A DNA stretch of 64,000 bases from a bacterium (lineage in GTDB: Bacteria; Hydrothermota; UBA3073; JACQXS01; JAQTXJ01): NCBI GenBank assembly GCA_028716385.1, contig JAQUPX010000004.1:256234-320233 (forward strand). The letters run 5' to 3'. Below are positions 26,753-34,840 of the stretch, one piece after another; within the stretch, counting starts at the first letter, position 1; every line of letters starts with the position of its first letter. The position numbers were made by a program, and so were the translations under genes. The notes beneath the pieces are model-generated. The model searched no databases. It was not told where the DNA came from and saw only the letters and a list, made by a program, of their open reading frames with translations.

Positions 26753-26804
26753 GATACTTGCCTAACAGAATGTAGGCGGGAACTAATAGAATTAAGGAGT
26801 TTAT

Positions 26805-28106
26805 ATGCAAGTGAGAACATTTTTAGGGGGAGTGCGTCCTTATAGCAAAAAAATTACACAAAACAATACTATTGAAATAATGCCTATTCCTAAAATGGTT
26901 ATTATTCCTTTACTTCAGCACACGGGAATGCCTTCCCAACCTATCGTTGAAGTAAAAACAAAAGTAAAAGCCGGGACAAGAATAGGGGAAATTGATGGTA
27001 GGATATCGTCTAATATACATTCGAGTATTGCAGGAATAGTAAGAAGCATTGAACCCTGTTTTTCTTCTTCGGGGGCGAAGGTTCTTTCCGTAACGATAGA
27101 ATCGGACGGGACAGATGAAATGGAATTATATCCTGATGAAGCAGTTTCTCCCGCTGAAATTATAAAACGGGTGGAGGCTGCGGGTATTGTGGGAATGGGT
27201 GGAGGAGCTTCACCAACATATATAAAATTAACTCTACCCAAAGATAAATCGGTAAATACTATAATCTTAAACGGATGTGAGTCGGAACCATATTTAACGG
27301 TAGATTCTAGGTTGATAATGGAAAAGACAAGAGAAATATTCGAAGGGGCTAAGCTTATAATGAGTGTTGTTGGTGCAAAAAAGTGTTGTATCGGGATAGG
27401 AAATAATAAGATTCAAAATTTATGGCAAATTAAGGCAATTGCGAAGGAGTTTGGTTTTTATGTTCATATATTAAGAACAAAATATCCTCAGGGGGAAGAG
27501 AAACAACTGATATCAGTTATTACGGGTAGAAAAGTGCCATCGGGGGGCTTGCCTTGTGACGTTGGAGTTTCGGTGTATAATATAGGGACTGTTTATGCGA
27601 TATATGAAGCTTGTAAATTGCGGAAACCTTTAATAGAAAGAGTAGTAACCGTTACAGGCAGGGTAAAACAACCTAAAAACGTTAAAGTAAGAATAGGGAC
27701 ATTATTTAAAGATGTGATTGAGTTTTGTGGAGGGTATAGTGATATCCCGGCCAAAATTATAATGGGTGGTCCAATGATGGGAATTGCCCAGGCGGATGAT
27801 AATGTGTCTGTGATAAAAGCAACATCGGGGATTCTTGTGCAAAACAGGCAGGATATTTCTTTATATGAGGAATATACCTGTATAAGGTGTGGAGCTTGTG
27901 TTTCTGTCTGTCCGATGGGATTAATTCCATCAAAGCTTGGCAATTATGTTGAAAAAAATAAGTTTGACGAAGCAAGAAAACTTTGTATAATGGACTGTAT
28001 GGAATGCGGTAGTTGTGCGTATATATGTCCATCAAAAAGGAATTTAGTGCATTTAATAAAGTATGGTAAAATTAAGGTGAAGTCCGAACCGGATAAGAAT
28101 CCCTAA
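26805..28106 (+). CDS. rnfC: RnfC/RsxC-type electron transport complex subunit
   Basis: 433 residues. The N-terminal Gly-rich domain has FLGGVRPYSKKIT, then a biotinyl/barrel-sandwich-like segment (VKAGTRIGEIDG). The nucleotide and flavin-binding region is GMGGGASPTYIKL and NGCESEPYLTVDSRLIMEK. The SLBB region is PSGGLPCDVGVSVYNIGT and the C-terminus has two 4Fe-4S motifs, CIRCGACVSVCP and CMECGSCAYICP. RnfC is the NADH-oxidising, membrane-associated subunit of the ion-pumping Rnf complex (ferredoxin:NAD+ oxidoreductase). No rnfA, B, D, E or G is adjacent, which is unusual. Its last residues (EPDKNP) and its stop are encoded by a family A repeat at 28091. Confidence 0.92.
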   Translation: MQVRTFLGGVRPYSKKITQNNTIEIMPIPKMVIIPLLQHTGMPSQPIVEVKTKVKAGTRIGEIDGRISSNIHSSIAGIVRSIEPCFSSSGAKVLSVTIESDGTDEMELYPDEAVSPAEIIKRVEAAGIVGMGGGASPTYIKLTLPKDKSVNTIILNGCESEPYLTVDSRLIMEKTREIFEGAKLIMSVVGAKKCCIGIGNNKIQNLWQIKAIAKEFGFYVHILRTKYPQGEEKQLISVITGRKVPSGGLPCDVGVSVYNIGTVYAIYEACKLRKPLIERVVTVTGRVKQPKNVKVRIGTLFKDVIEFCGGYSDIPAKIIMGGPMMGIAQADDNVSVIKATSGILVQNRQDISLYEEYTCIRCGACVSVCPMGLIPSKLGNYVEKNKFDEARKLCIMDCMECGSCAYICPSKRNLVHLIKYGKIKVKSEPDKNP

Positions 28107-28158
28107 TCGTCCGCCTGAAGCGGGCTCAAGGGCTTCTTATCAAAAGATAAGAAACCCC
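28091..28158 (+). repeat. Family A palindromic repeat ending rnfC
   Basis: GGATAAGAATCCCTAATCG, inner stem TCCGC..GCGGG, CTCAAGGGCTTCTTATC, then a partial second unit GATAAGAAACCCCTA. The TAA of rnfC (28104-28106) lies within GAATCCCTAA, so the repeat has replaced or trimmed the original 3' end. Confidence 0.75.
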
Positions 28159-28191
28159 TAGTGTTAACATGGGGGGAAAGGTGATTTTAAA

Positions 28192-29244
28192 ATGAAAATA
28201 GGAATGATGGGAGGATGGAATACAAATTCAGGCTCTTCTTTTCATGCAGAACTTATTGGTAAGGAATGGATAGAAAGCGGGCATAAATTGGGAATTTTCA
28301 CTTTTTATGATTACGCGTTTCACGGAACAGCAATTACAGGTGTAGATGAACCTTATGTTAGAAGATGTTTTACCGTATCGAGTTATGTCCCTCAAAAATT
28401 AGACCCTATACCATTTTTAATTTCAGAGTATGAAGTATTTGTTACGCAGGATTTAGGGATGCTACCGAAAAACGAATTAGGTAAGATTTTTAAAAGAATA
28501 AAAAAGCGTTCCAAATGTGTGACTGTAATTCACGATGGTAATTTATCTCAAAATCCCGACTTTTATCAATTTGAATGGGACTCTGTTGTATGCTTTGATG
28601 AACGATATGAAGAATTTTTAAAACCGGTATATGGAGATAAAATCCGTATAATCCCTTATCCCTGTTTGCCATGGAAGCTTGGGAATAAAGAAGATGCGAG
28701 AAGAAAATTAGGTTTACCGATGGACAAAAAAATTGTTTTTTCCTTTGGTCCGGCAGCAAAGCACATAATAGATATTATTCCGGATATTGCAGAGCTTGGC
28801 AAAAAATATCCTTTATTATTACTTATAGTGTCAAAGGAAAGGGATATTGTTAATTTTTTAAAGAGTTGTCTTCCTGTTATTCCTATACCTGTAAAAATTA
28901 TAGAAGAAACGCCGGATACGAATAAATTGTATGATTATTTATATGCAGCAGATACGTTAGTATTTAACAAGCCGTCTGCTTCGCAGGTTGTTGTATCAAG
29001 CACTGCTTTTCAATGTCTTGGTTCGGGGTGTCCTATAATATCCCGCAATTCCAATTTTGCCGAATATTTTGATAAAGAAGTAATGAAATTTTCAAATACG
29101 GATGAATTAAAACAACAATTGGTTTCAGTGTTTGAAGAGAAAGAAGAATATAAAAAAACTTTAGAATCTGCAAAACTATATGTGACTAAAAATTCCTATA
29201 AGGAGATAGGAAGAATGTTTATAGACCTTTTTAAGAGTCTTTAA
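28192..29244 (+). CDS. Glycosyltransferase-like protein (GT-B), partner of the GH130 gene
   Basis: 350 residues. The opening MKIGMMGGWNTNSGSSFHAELIG and the later KIRIIPYPCLPW hinge, KIVFSFGPAAK and the C-terminal LYDYLYAADTLVF, with FQCLGSGCPIISRNSNFAEYF in the place of the EAxAxG motif, indicate a GT-B fold related to group 1 enzymes. The canonical acidic pair is not clearly present, so activity is uncertain. GGGGGGAAAGGTGAT precedes the ATG. The GH130 gene follows 51 bases later; GT and GH130 genes often occur side by side, and a joint role in building or recycling a mannose-containing glycan is inferred. Specific substrate unknown. Confidence 0.7.
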   Translation: MKIGMMGGWNTNSGSSFHAELIGKEWIESGHKLGIFTFYDYAFHGTAITGVDEPYVRRCFTVSSYVPQKLDPIPFLISEYEVFVTQDLGMLPKNELGKIFKRIKKRSKCVTVIHDGNLSQNPDFYQFEWDSVVCFDERYEEFLKPVYGDKIRIIPYPCLPWKLGNKEDARRKLGLPMDKKIVFSFGPAAKHIIDIIPDIAELGKKYPLLLLIVSKERDIVNFLKSCLPVIPIPVKIIEETPDTNKLYDYLYAADTLVFNKPSASQVVVSSTAFQCLGSGCPIISRNSNFAEYFDKEVMKFSNTDELKQQLVSVFEEKEEYKKTLESAKLYVTKNSYKEIGRMFIDLFKSL

Positions 29245-29247
29245 ATT

Positions 29248-29285
29248 GATAAGAAGCCCTATTTGCTATTGCTCAAGGGATTATC
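29248..29285 (+). repeat. Family A palindromic repeat before the GH130 gene
   Basis: GATAAGAAGCCCT and CTCAAGGGATTATC can pair around a short centre. It starts directly after the preceding stop and ends at the CAGGAAA ribosome-binding sequence of the GH130 gene. Confidence 0.6.
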
Positions 29286-29295
29286 AGGAAAAGCT

Positions 29296-30225
29296 ATGAA
29301 TAATATTTTAAAAAGATATAAGGGAAATCCGATTTTAGAACCCATATTTGAAAATTCGTGGGAAGCTCGTATGGTATATAATTGTGCGGCATTATATGAA
29401 GGTGGTAAAGTTCATCTTGTGTATAGAGCAAGAGGCGTGGATGGCGGGGTATCAAGATTGGGATATGCTTCAAGCAAAGACGGTTTACATATTGATGAGA
29501 GATTACCGGAGCCAATTTTTACCGGTAATTCTTCAAGTGATTTTGAATGTTTTGGATGCGAAGACCCGAGATTAACAAGGATAGAAGATAGAATATATAT
29601 GTGTTATACAGCTTTTGGACAAGTTCCGGGTATTAGCAGACGGGTAAATTCAATACAATTGGGCATGACTTCTATTTCTTTGCGTGACTTTTTGAACAAA
29701 AGATGGAACTGGGAAAAACCGTGGTACCCATTTTTTAGAGTAGACAATAAAGATGCTTTTTTATTTCCTGAACGTATTAAAGGGAAATATGTTTTATACC
29801 ATAGGATACCGCCTCATATGTGGATAAGTTATTCAAATGATTTAAAAAACTGGGATGAAGCGAAAATACTAATGAAAATTCGTTCCGGGTGGGAAAACTT
29901 TAAAATAGGTGGGGGAGCGCCGCCTATTAAAACTAAAAAAGGCTGGCTTATTGTATATCATGGAGTAAATGAAAAATTTCATTATCAATTGGGGCTTGCG
30001 ATGGCTTCATTAGACGACCCGTCTAAAATTATATATAGATACGAGAAGCCATTTTTGAGCCCTACGGAAAGTTATGAGAAAGAGGGATTAGTTCCTAATG
30101 TAGTTTTTACTTGTGGTGCGGTGGTAATAAAGGATACTCTTTTTGTTTATTATGGTGGTGCGGATAGTGTTATTTGTGTTGCAACTGCAAATATGAAAGA
30201 GCTATTGAATAAAATAAAAATATAG
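29296..30225 (+). CDS. GH130-family glycoside phosphorylase / glycosidase
   Basis: 309 residues from ATG 29296; an upstream TTG at 29263 lies in a repeat. Family motifs occur in order: YKGNPILEP, MVYNCAALYEGGKVHLVYRARG, SRLGYASSKDGLH, CEDPRLTRIEDRIYMCYTAF (Asp90 is the probable catalytic acid) and DAFLFPERI. HRIPPHMWISYSNDLKNW, GGGAPPIKTKKGWLIVYHGV, LSPTESYEKEGLVPNVVFTCG and YYGGADSVICVA follow. GH130 enzymes phosphorolyse or hydrolyse beta-mannosidic linkages, releasing mannose-1-phosphate when phosphorylases. No signal peptide, so it is cytoplasmic. The preceding GT-like gene probably works on the same glycan. Confidence 0.92.
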   Translation: MNNILKRYKGNPILEPIFENSWEARMVYNCAALYEGGKVHLVYRARGVDGGVSRLGYASSKDGLHIDERLPEPIFTGNSSSDFECFGCEDPRLTRIEDRIYMCYTAFGQVPGISRRVNSIQLGMTSISLRDFLNKRWNWEKPWYPFFRVDNKDAFLFPERIKGKYVLYHRIPPHMWISYSNDLKNWDEAKILMKIRSGWENFKIGGGAPPIKTKKGWLIVYHGVNEKFHYQLGLAMASLDDPSKIIYRYEKPFLSPTESYEKEGLVPNVVFTCGAVVIKDTLFVYYGGADSVICVATANMKELLNKIKI

Positions 30226-30340
30226 TTATACTGAAACACTCTGCCTTAGATGGGATTAAAGCCTAACAGCAGGGAGAAAAATTTATTGATTTATAATATC
30301 CTGATAAATGCAAGGTGACTGAAAGTTCCGTAACATAACA

Positions 30341-30375
30341 GGATAACAAGTTCTAAAAAAAGATAAGAGCTTATA
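30341..30375 (+). repeat. Degraded family A repeat
   Basis: GGATAACAAGTTCT followed by AGATAAGAGCTTATA, related to the perfect hairpin at 7990-8023 but with a disrupted stem. It lies just upstream of the GAGGGGAGAGG ribosome-binding region of the propeller gene. Confidence 0.45.
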
Positions 30376-30391
30376 AAGAGGGGAGAGGATT

Positions 30392-32554
30392 ATGATAATA
30401 TTATTTCTCATTATGGCACAGCAATGGACGAGCTTTTTAAATCCACAACCGATATATAATATTGCTTCAAATGGTGAAAACATATGGGCGGCTACTAATG
30501 GAGGAATATTAGGTTACAAAAAATCAACAACAGATAGTTTTCAACAGATTACAAATACAAGTGGCTTGCCAAACAATCAGATAGTAGATGTTGCTATTGA
30601 CAGATATGGTAATATGTGGTTTTTATGTGCGAATAGAGTTGTTACCAACGGAGGAATAATTATTATGTCTTCCGATATGAGTAAAAAGAGACTTTTTACA
30701 TATATGGAGGGATTGCCAAGTTATAATTTTTCATCAATTTGTATAGATGGTGATTCAGTATGGGTGGGGACAGAAGATAATACTAAGATATGGCTTTATG
30801 ATATGAAAGGCGATCCATTCAATGCGAGCCAGCAGGGTATTTTACTGAAAAATCTTTATCCGAGTAATGAAGTTAAAGAGATAAAGATATTTGAAGATAT
30901 AGTATGGTTCGGGACAAATAGTGGAATTGGCGTATCAAACAAATCTCTTGATAGTTTTATAGTTTGTAACACTGATAATGGATTACCTAACGATACTGTA
31001 TATGCTATTGAAAAATGGAACAACTATATGTGGGCCGGCACTAAGAAGGGAATAGCAAGAATACTTGTTGATAGTATAAGATTTGGAGATAGCGTATTAT
31101 GGGATATTGTAGATACTAATTTTAAAGTAAATGACTTTTGTGCCGTAGATACGGCGTTATGGATGGCATGTTCGCAAGGAACTTATAGATGTGAATTAGT
31201 CGGAGACACTTCTTGCAATTGGGTACAAATTGCAGGTTATGACTCAAGGGCGTTATTATTTGACAATACATTATGGATTGGAACTGCGTGGAATGGAATT
31301 GTAAAATATGCAAATCCTATTCAAGAATACAAACCGGAAGGGCCTGCTTCTAATTATTTTCTTAATATGGCAATGGATTTAGATGGCAGCATCTGGTCAA
31401 GTCACTGGGGAGCCCCCGAATGGGAACATAATAAAGTCAGCAAGTTATATAAAGATGGGGATGATTGGAAATGGAAAGTATATTCTTTTGACGTTCCATC
31501 CGTTACGAATATTCTGGTGGACAAGAATAACAATAAATGGATAACAATGGCAGACTGGAGGAATCAACCGGTATGTGCCGTAGCAAGAATATTTCCAAAC
31601 GATTCAATAATTTACATAACAATAGATGCACCCGGAGGGGCGAATTTTGTTACCGGTTCTTGTTTAGATAATAATGGAGATTTATGGATTGCAAGTACGG
31701 ATGGGTATATTCGTAGGATTAGAGCCAGCACGAATCAGGTAGATACTGCATTTTCGGATCCTAATGGCTATACAACATGGGTATGTCCAATGATGAGAGA
31801 TGCCGATGGAAATTTATGGTTAGGCAGTATAAGGCCTCAATGTTTAGCGATACTGAAAAAAGACGGGACGATGCAGAAAGAATTAATAAACGAGGAATTT
31901 TATTTTTTTAATAAAGAAAAGCCGGGTGAAGTATGGGTAGGTTCTACCAGTGGTGTGCATCAGTTTAAGAATCTTCAAAATATTAATTCTAATTCTTACA
32001 CTATAAGTCAACTTGGTGGAGTTCCCCGTGATATGATAATAGATTCTACAAATATATGGTTTGCGATATCTAAATCTACAGAAACAGACATTGGTGGAAT
32101 AAGAAAACTCTCAAGTACTGGGGGTTTTACAACATATACAACTCAGAATGGTTTGGTAAACGACCTTGCAAAAGGTATAGAACTTGACCGTATAAATAAA
32201 GTTTTATGGGTTGGGACAGACAATGGGTTATCAAGATTTGTTGAATCATCTACAACGCTTATTGATACTTCAAATGCGTCTGAAATTATAGTATGTCCGA
32301 ATCCATTTATGGTATCCAAACATAAAGAAGTAGTATTTTATATAGACTCTGCAGGGATTTCAGGTGGAGAGGTTAGAGTATATACTTTATCCGGGAAATT
32401 ACTGAAAAAAATAGAGCATATTAATTCTTCTAAAGTTATATGGGATGGTAAAGATATGATGGGGAGTAAAGTTTCCTCAGGAGTATATTTAGTCAGCGCT
32501 TTTAATAATACAGCAAAGAAGAAATATCTTACGAAATTTGCAATTATTAAGTAA
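30392..32554 (+). CDS. Secreted Reg_prop-type beta-propeller protein with T9SS-type tail
   Basis: 720 residues. A very short hydrophobic N-terminus (about 1-9) may be a signal peptide. Repeated two-component-regulator propeller motifs follow (NIASNGENIWAATNGGI, GLPNNQIVDVAIDRYGNMWF, GLPNDTVYAIEKWNNYMWAG, GLVNDLAKGIELDRINKVLW), adding up to one or two seven-bladed propellers. No kinase or DNA-binding domain is attached, unlike hybrid two-component sensors. The C-terminal 85 residues are a sorting domain: IIVCPNPFMVSKHKEVVFYI, VYTLSGKLLKKIE, SGVYLVSAFNN. GAGGGGAGAGG gives a strong ribosome-binding site. Probably a secreted or surface binding protein. Confidence 0.86.
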   Translation: MIILFLIMAQQWTSFLNPQPIYNIASNGENIWAATNGGILGYKKSTTDSFQQITNTSGLPNNQIVDVAIDRYGNMWFLCANRVVTNGGIIIMSSDMSKKRLFTYMEGLPSYNFSSICIDGDSVWVGTEDNTKIWLYDMKGDPFNASQQGILLKNLYPSNEVKEIKIFEDIVWFGTNSGIGVSNKSLDSFIVCNTDNGLPNDTVYAIEKWNNYMWAGTKKGIARILVDSIRFGDSVLWDIVDTNFKVNDFCAVDTALWMACSQGTYRCELVGDTSCNWVQIAGYDSRALLFDNTLWIGTAWNGIVKYANPIQEYKPEGPASNYFLNMAMDLDGSIWSSHWGAPEWEHNKVSKLYKDGDDWKWKVYSFDVPSVTNILVDKNNNKWITMADWRNQPVCAVARIFPNDSIIYITIDAPGGANFVTGSCLDNNGDLWIASTDGYIRRIRASTNQVDTAFSDPNGYTTWVCPMMRDADGNLWLGSIRPQCLAILKKDGTMQKELINEEFYFFNKEKPGEVWVGSTSGVHQFKNLQNINSNSYTISQLGGVPRDMIIDSTNIWFAISKSTETDIGGIRKLSSTGGFTTYTTQNGLVNDLAKGIELDRINKVLWVGTDNGLSRFVESSTTLIDTSNASEIIVCPNPFMVSKHKEVVFYIDSAGISGGEVRVYTLSGKLLKKIEHINSSKVIWDGKDMMGSKVSSGVYLVSAFNNTAKKKYLTKFAIIK

Positions 32555-32599
32555 ACTAGCAGAGTTGGATAATCCGCCTGATTCGGTGCCAATTGATTC

Positions 32600-33718
32600 C
32601 TAAGAAACAGGCAGCGAATTTATTATTTCTTTTAGTTTTGGAAATTCAGTGGTTTCGGAAAGTGCCTTTTTCAGGTAGTTAACCCCGGGTGGGATATATT
32701 GAAGGAATGAAGTTTTACCTTTTACAAGAGAGAGGAAAGCAAATGCGCCGAGCGCCTGCATATTTCGTTGAAGCCCTGTGTAAATAAAAATTTGTTTAAA
32801 TTGTTCTTTGTTGATATTTACTTTCCATATATCTATCAGGGAATTAATGTAATAATTTATAAGTTCTTCTCTTATGGTATCTTCCAATACTATGTAAGGG
32901 TCTTTCAGTAAGGAGGCTATATCATAAGCAAGCAAGCCCTGTCTTGCTCCCTGAAAGTCTACAATATATACCCTATTTTGTTTCAAGAAGATATTTTTAG
33001 ATTGAAAGTCTCTATGCATAAAATAAAATGGTTCATTTACAAGGCGCATTGCCAGATTATGGAATTCTGTCTGTAAAAGTTGGTTGTTTTCGATATTGTT
33101 TATTCCGCCTGAGGCAGATTCCATCACCGCCGCAGCGGGATGTTCCATTTTACAATACTTTCCAAGAAAATATTGAGTAAAATATTGAGTTTCCCATCTA
33201 AAAGTATTGTAATCAAACTTACGGGTAATTATAGGGGCGCAGTGTGAACTTTTTTCTAATCCCATTATTTGCATATTCAGAAGCGTGTCAATGACCTGTT
33301 TATAAGTTTCCAGAACGGGATAATTATATTTTTTTATAGCAAGTTCAAGACTTAAGTCGCCTATATCTTCTGCGAGCAGAAAATGTTCTTTTTTATCAGA
33401 GTAATAAATTTCAGGAACTGCTGTTTTTGTTTTTTTAAGGACAGATGCAATTGCAATATAATTTTCAAATTCCTGATCCCCGGGAGTATCGCCACCAAGA
33501 CGGGGTGTTCCATCTATTAAAAGTATAATAGATTTCCCCCCGCTAAGACCACTAAGGGCTACGCCCAAAGGCTTTCTACTGTCTTCTTTCGCCGCCGTAG
33601 CGGGATGTTCCATAATCCTATAAAATTCCCGAGTCGAGCCCCCTTCTGTCAGTTGTTGTATGGCAAAGTTATCATGGAAACCAAGATTTCGAATAGCTTT
33701 TCTTATTATAGCGTTCAT
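32600..33718 (-). CDS. Aminoglycoside phosphotransferase-family kinase, probable AmgK (amino-sugar kinase), carrying three in-frame repeat insertions
   Basis: 372 residues. STREFYRI starts the glycine-rich N-lobe, AEDIGDLSL is the hinge, FMHRDFQSKNIFL the catalytic loop (Asp237) and IVDFQGARQGLLAYDIASLL the metal-binding DFG-equivalent. These match AmgK, which phosphorylates N-acetylmuramate/GlcNAc at C1 in cell-wall recycling. The nucleotidyltransferase gene 16 bases upstream would be MurU, the next enzyme. Three segments do not fit the fold: EHPATAAKEDSRKPLG..LSGG, GTPRLGGDT and EHPAAAVMESASGG. Each coincides with a palindromic repeat in the DNA (33541-33613, 33489-33513, 33104-33148). The reading frame stays open and catalytic residues are intact, so the protein may still work. 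Confidence 0.75.
   Translation of the reverse strand: MNAIIRKAIRNLGFHDNFAIQQLTEGGSTREFYRIMEHPATAAKEDSRKPLGVALSGLSGGKSIILLIDGTPRLGGDTPGDQEFENYIAIASVLKKTKTAVPEIYYSDKKEHFLLAEDIGDLSLELAIKKYNYPVLETYKQVIDTLLNMQIMGLEKSSHCAPIITRKFDYNTFRWETQYFTQYFLGKYCKMEHPAAAVMESASGGINNIENNQLLQTEFHNLAMRLVNEPFYFMHRDFQSKNIFLKQNRVYIVDFQGARQGLLAYDIASLLKDPYIVLEDTIREELINYYINSLIDIWKVNINKEQFKQIFIYTGLQRNMQALGAFAFLSLVKGKTSFLQYIPPGVNYLKKALSETTEFPKLKEIINSLPVS
33104..33148 (-). repeat. In-frame palindromic repeats (families C and E) inside the AmgK-like gene
   Basis: Coding strand reads ATGGAACATCCCGC, GGCGGTGATGG and then TCTGCCTCAGGCGGA, encoding MEHPAAAVMESASGG. The insertion lies between the helix ending FLGKYCK and LLQTEFHNL. 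Confidence 0.7.
33489..33513 (-). repeat. In-frame family E repeat inside the AmgK-like gene, read in the alternative frame
   Basis: Coding strand ATGGAACACCCCG then TCTTGGTGGCGAT encodes DGTPRLGGD. The same unit at 33104 and 33590 is read one base later, as EHPA. The base sequence is shared while the peptide differs. Confidence 0.65.
33541..33613 (-). repeat. In-frame composite palindromic repeat inside the AmgK-like gene
   Basis: Coding strand begins ATGGAACATCCCGCTACGGC and ends CTTAGCGGGG, with an inner hairpin GGGC-GTA-GCCC and outer arms CCCGCTA/TAGCGGG. About 24 codons are inserted between YRI and GKSIILLID, in the loop after the first N-lobe strand. Confidence 0.7.
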
Positions 33719-33734
33719 TTAGGAGTATTATTTA

Positions 33735-34649
33735 CTACTCAAGCTGGAAGCTTGAGTTACTAAAGAATATTCTATTTTTATCTTTTGTATTATTAGCGAT
33801 TGTAATATTATCCCATACAATACAATTTTCTAAAACCACATTATTTCCGATTGTGCAATTTTGTCCTATAGAAACAAAGCCATTTAATATGGTAGTTTTA
33901 GGTATATTAGAACCTTTTCCGATATGAATATTGGTAGAGGGTAGGGGAATAGATAGATTAATTCCGTTTAAAACTATAGATTTATGGGTTTCAAGGTAAC
34001 TTTCCGGTGTTCCTATGTCTGACCAGAAATGATTTTGGGTAATATAGCCCTTTATAGCGTTAAGGTTGATTAATTTATTATAAGCAGGTATAATATCGGC
34101 AGGTCCCTTATTATCCGGCAAAAAATCAAGTATTTTGTTTGACATAATTGAAATTCCTGTAAATGCAAGAGATTTTGGATTATTTTGGTCATTAACGCTT
34201 AAAATGTTATTTGCGGATAAAGTTACTTTATTGAATGTTTTATAGTCGTGTAATATAAGTGTAATTATAGCGTTTTCTCTTTTATGGAATTCAATTGCGG
34301 GCTGAAGGTTTATATTGCTTAATATATCGCCATTATGGACTATAAATATGTCTTCGGAATGTAAAAATTCTTTTATATTTCCAATTCCGCCTGCGATACC
34401 AAGTATTTGAGATTCGTAGGAAAAATTAAAAGTCGCGTTGAATTTAGCGCTTGATAGTATATAATTCTTTATTTTATCTGCCAGATGGTGGGTATTTATA
34501 CAAAACTCAGATATATTCAACGATTTTAGATGAAAAACAATGTTATCAATAATAGGTTGTCCAAATATAGGGAATAGGGGTTTGGGAAGGTAATTTGTTA
34601 GTGGCATTACCCTTTTCCCATAGCCTGCGCAAAGTATAACTGCCTTCAT
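33735..34649 (-). CDS. Sugar-1-phosphate nucleotidyltransferase, probable MurU
   Basis: 304 residues. KAVILCAGYGKRVMPLT is the Gx2GxGxR-type nucleotide-binding loop, followed by PKPLFPIFGQPII (Lys of the active site), HNGDIL (metal Asp) and WSDIGTPESYLETH, the usual end of the catalytic domain. The last 80 residues contain hexapeptide repeats (IGKGSNIPKTTILNGFVSIG, IGNNVVLENCIVW), a short left-handed beta helix. The neighbouring downstream kinase suggests MurU: transfer of UMP to MurNAc-1-phosphate or GlcNAc-1-phosphate in peptidoglycan recycling. A mannose-1-phosphate guanylyltransferase is the main alternative, given the GT4 and GH130 genes nearby. Its final codons and stop overlap a palindrome at 33737-33757. 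Confidence 0.75.
   Translation of the reverse strand: MKAVILCAGYGKRVMPLTNYLPKPLFPIFGQPIIDNIVFHLKSLNISEFCINTHHLADKIKNYILSSAKFNATFNFSYESQILGIAGGIGNIKEFLHSEDIFIVHNGDILSNINLQPAIEFHKRENAIITLILHDYKTFNKVTLSANNILSVNDQNNPKSLAFTGISIMSNKILDFLPDNKGPADIIPAYNKLINLNAIKGYITQNHFWSDIGTPESYLETHKSIVLNGINLSIPLPSTNIHIGKGSNIPKTTILNGFVSIGQNCTIGNNVVLENCIVWDNITIANNTKDKNRIFFSNSSFQLE
33737..33757 (-). repeat. 21-base palindrome at the 3' end of the MurU-like gene
   Basis: ACTCAAGCT-GGA-AGCTTGAGT: 9-base perfect arms with a three-base centre. It encodes the last residues (SSFQLE) and overlaps the TAG stop, so it looks like a repeat that ended up at the C-terminus. It could also form a weak hairpin between the two genes. 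Confidence 0.6.
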
Positions 34650-34700
34650 AGGGTGTATATTAATATTTTTATAAAGAAAGGCAAGAAATTTTATATTTTT

Positions 34701-34749
34701 CCAGTGGTTACAATTTTTTCGTCTTTTTTTTAGAGATTGAAACCACTGG
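34701..34749. repeat. Inverted repeat in the divergent MurU/FlgM-like promoter region
   Basis: CCAGTGGTT (34701-34709) and AACCACTGG (34741-34749) are perfect 9-base arms around a T-rich 31-base centre. It lies in the 190-base gap between a minus-strand and a plus-strand gene. It could be an operator or an RNA structure; no other evidence. Confidence 0.4.
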
Positions 34750-34840
34750 AGGGACTATAGTAGAAAAGAATAAGAGCTTCTAAAAAAATAAATTATTTTT
34801 TATTAAAGTTTTTATAAAAGCATACGATAATGATTGTAGA

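Noticed and set aside
7990-30375. Palindromic repeats as a possible CRISPR array
   Set aside because: Copies are scattered, vary in length, lack regular spacing and no cas gene is present.
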